From assembly GCA_021852225.1 (NCBI GenBank), contig JAJZOA010000353.1, positions 1 through 6,083 of the forward strand: DNA of 6,083 nt, given 5' to 3'. The position numbers and the translations under genes were made by a program. The DNA comes from Planctomycetota bacterium (GTDB lineage: Bacteria; Planctomycetota; Phycisphaerae; WQYP01). Position 1 is the first letter of the stretch; every line of letters starts with the position of its first letter. The notes under the pieces are model-generated. The model was not told the DNA's origin. It did not search any database and saw nothing but the letters and a program-made list of their open reading frames with translations. Shown here in pieces: positions 5,089 through 6,083 of this stretch.

Positions 5089-6069
5089 ATGCTGCCAAAT
5101 GACGCGAATTCCAAATCCGAGGTGCTCTCGCTCGAAAGGATTGCCCTTTGGTATGACGGTACAACGGTCGATGAACGATCCCCGTGTAAAATTGACCGGG
5201 AGAAAAAGAACCTCGTCCGGGCTGGAGTTCCCATACTCCAGCGCGGCTTGGTTTGGCGACCCCACCAAGTGGAAATGTTTTGGGATTCCCTCCTGCGTGG
5301 GTTCCCTGTTGGCTCACTCGTCTTGTGTCCCAAAATCAAAGATCAGACGAAGAAATCTGACGACGATGTGACGCACCATCTTCTCGATGGGCAGCAGCGT
5401 TGCGATGCTATCCGTCTCGGCTTTACAGATCCGTTCCCGGCGAACGGCAGCGAGGATCATCTGGCATCCGTCCTCTGGCTTGATTTGAATCCCGACCCAC
5501 CCGACAACACCACGAGGGAGTATTTCGCACGGCTCACCACTTCTGCCCACCCTTGGGGCTACCGTAATAACGATGGTGCCGAAAGGATGATCGCGGCGGA
5601 GATGCGAAAAGCGCGGAGTGACGGCGGCCACGCTGCAAAAATGGACCAGGGGCGCCCCTCGCCGCGGGCACTTTCGCCCTATTTTTCTAGGGCCCCCGTG
5701 CCCTTGGCCTGGCTGACGGCGGCCGACGTGCAAGCCGCCGGGAAACTGCGCGAGCGACTCCTGCATCGGTTGGAAGACATAGGGAGCAATTGCCTCAATT
5801 GGCCGGCCAAAACGATAGAGTTCCTGAAAAACGATGGTGCCGCCGAGCAAAAGCTGGAAGTTGTCATTGGCGCCTTGGTTCGGGCTAAGGGAACGACCGT
5901 CGTCGCCCTGATGGTACCGGCGGCCCTGTTTGTTGATGAGACGGTGCGGGAATCGAGAGACCGTAATTTGGGAAACGCGCAGACCCAAGGTGGTATATCA
6001 AGCATTGAGCACCTCTTCCAACGCCTAAACCGTGTCCGTATTACGAACCGCGTCTTCTCGGCAGCCTGA
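5089..6069 (+). CDS. DUF262 (GmrSD N-terminal-like) protein, apparently truncated
   Basis: This 326-residue frame has the DUF262 fold found in the GmrSD type IV restriction proteins and related defence NTPases, distantly related to ParB/Srx. PILQRGLVWRPHQVEMFWDSLLRGFPVGSLVL at 48-79 holds the conserved QR..VW and SLLRG.P.GSL motifs. HHLLDGQQRCDAIRLGF at 96-112 carries the hallmark DGQQR (D100-R104), proposed in this family to bind nucleotide. ISSIEHLFQRLNR at 303-315 is the later conserved block. In relatives that block continues with a GTxL..EEL..S motif and then a C-terminal region, often with an HNH-type (DUF1524) nuclease. Here only VRITNRVFSAA follows before TGA at 6067. The gene is thus probably cut short by a frameshift, small deletions or a rearrangement, and may be a pseudogene. 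It has its own promoter-like sequence and a strong ribosome binding site. DUF262 proteins also have unknown roles outside restriction, so a defence role is inference. Confidence 0.84.
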   Translation: MLPNDANSKSEVLSLERIALWYDGTTVDERSPCKIDREKKNLVRAGVPILQRGLVWRPHQVEMFWDSLLRGFPVGSLVLCPKIKDQTKKSDDDVTHHLLDGQQRCDAIRLGFTDPFPANGSEDHLASVLWLDLNPDPPDNTTREYFARLTTSAHPWGYRNNDGAERMIAAEMRKARSDGGHAAKMDQGRPSPRALSPYFSRAPVPLAWLTAADVQAAGKLRERLLHRLEDIGSNCLNWPAKTIEFLKNDGAAEQKLEVVIGALVRAKGTTVVALMVPAALFVDETVRESRDRNLGNAQTQGGISSIEHLFQRLNRVRITNRVFSAA

Positions 6070-6083
6070 AAATTTGAGAATCT

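Noticed and set aside
4805..5317. Minus-strand frame of 170 codons across the RHS tail and DUF262 start
   Set aside because: The composition is Pro/Arg-rich without domain features, and it runs antisense to the DUF262 promoter and start.
5314..5988. Minus-strand open frame of 224 codons
   Set aside because: It is the antisense of the DUF262 coding region, which carries recognisable motifs and a strong ribosome binding site.

Overview
The window looks like a stretch of bacterial chromosome of moderate GC that passes from conserved housekeeping genes (about 1-4030) into degraded accessory DNA (about 4030-6083). The organism cannot be fixed from the sequence alone. The wording of the RHS core (CGYRFDP..., RWIQRDPIGYQGG, LYEYV) and the style of the DUF262 and inositol-phosphatase-like proteins remind me of Planctomycetota, perhaps Phycisphaerae. 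This is a recollection of family style, not a search result.

Left part, plus strand: the 3' end of argS (arginyl-tRNA synthetase) is followed by a GC-rich hairpin with a T6 run, then scpA, the kleisin subunit of the SMC-ScpAB chromosome condensation complex. No scpB follows. scpA instead meets a minus-strand operon head-on.

Middle part, minus strand, read from right to left: apt (adenine phosphoribosyltransferase, purine salvage), pssA (a CDP-alcohol phosphatidyltransferase, most like phosphatidylserine synthase) and an inositol-monophosphatase-family protein. Gaps are about 90 and 54 bases with no clear terminator between them, so one transcript starting at a TATAAT-type promoter upstream of apt is likely. 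A possible 18-codon reading frame upstream of pssA ends in an ATGA overlap with the pssA start.

Right part: 4032-4427 holds no gene I can support. It is followed by an orphan RHS-core fragment (4428-5000) without the YD-repeat barrel that normally precedes the core. A good promoter (TTGACA, 17 bases, TAGGGT) overlaps the end of that fragment and, with a strong Shine-Dalgarno, serves a DUF262 (GmrSD N-terminal-like) protein. The DUF262 frame stops just after a conserved FQRLNR block, where full-length relatives usually continue for hundreds of residues, so it is probably truncated or decayed.

I do not see a complete new system here. The points most worth a second look are the broken DUF262 gene beside the RHS remnant, the divergent phosphatase tied to the lipid synthase, and the short frame coupled to pssA.
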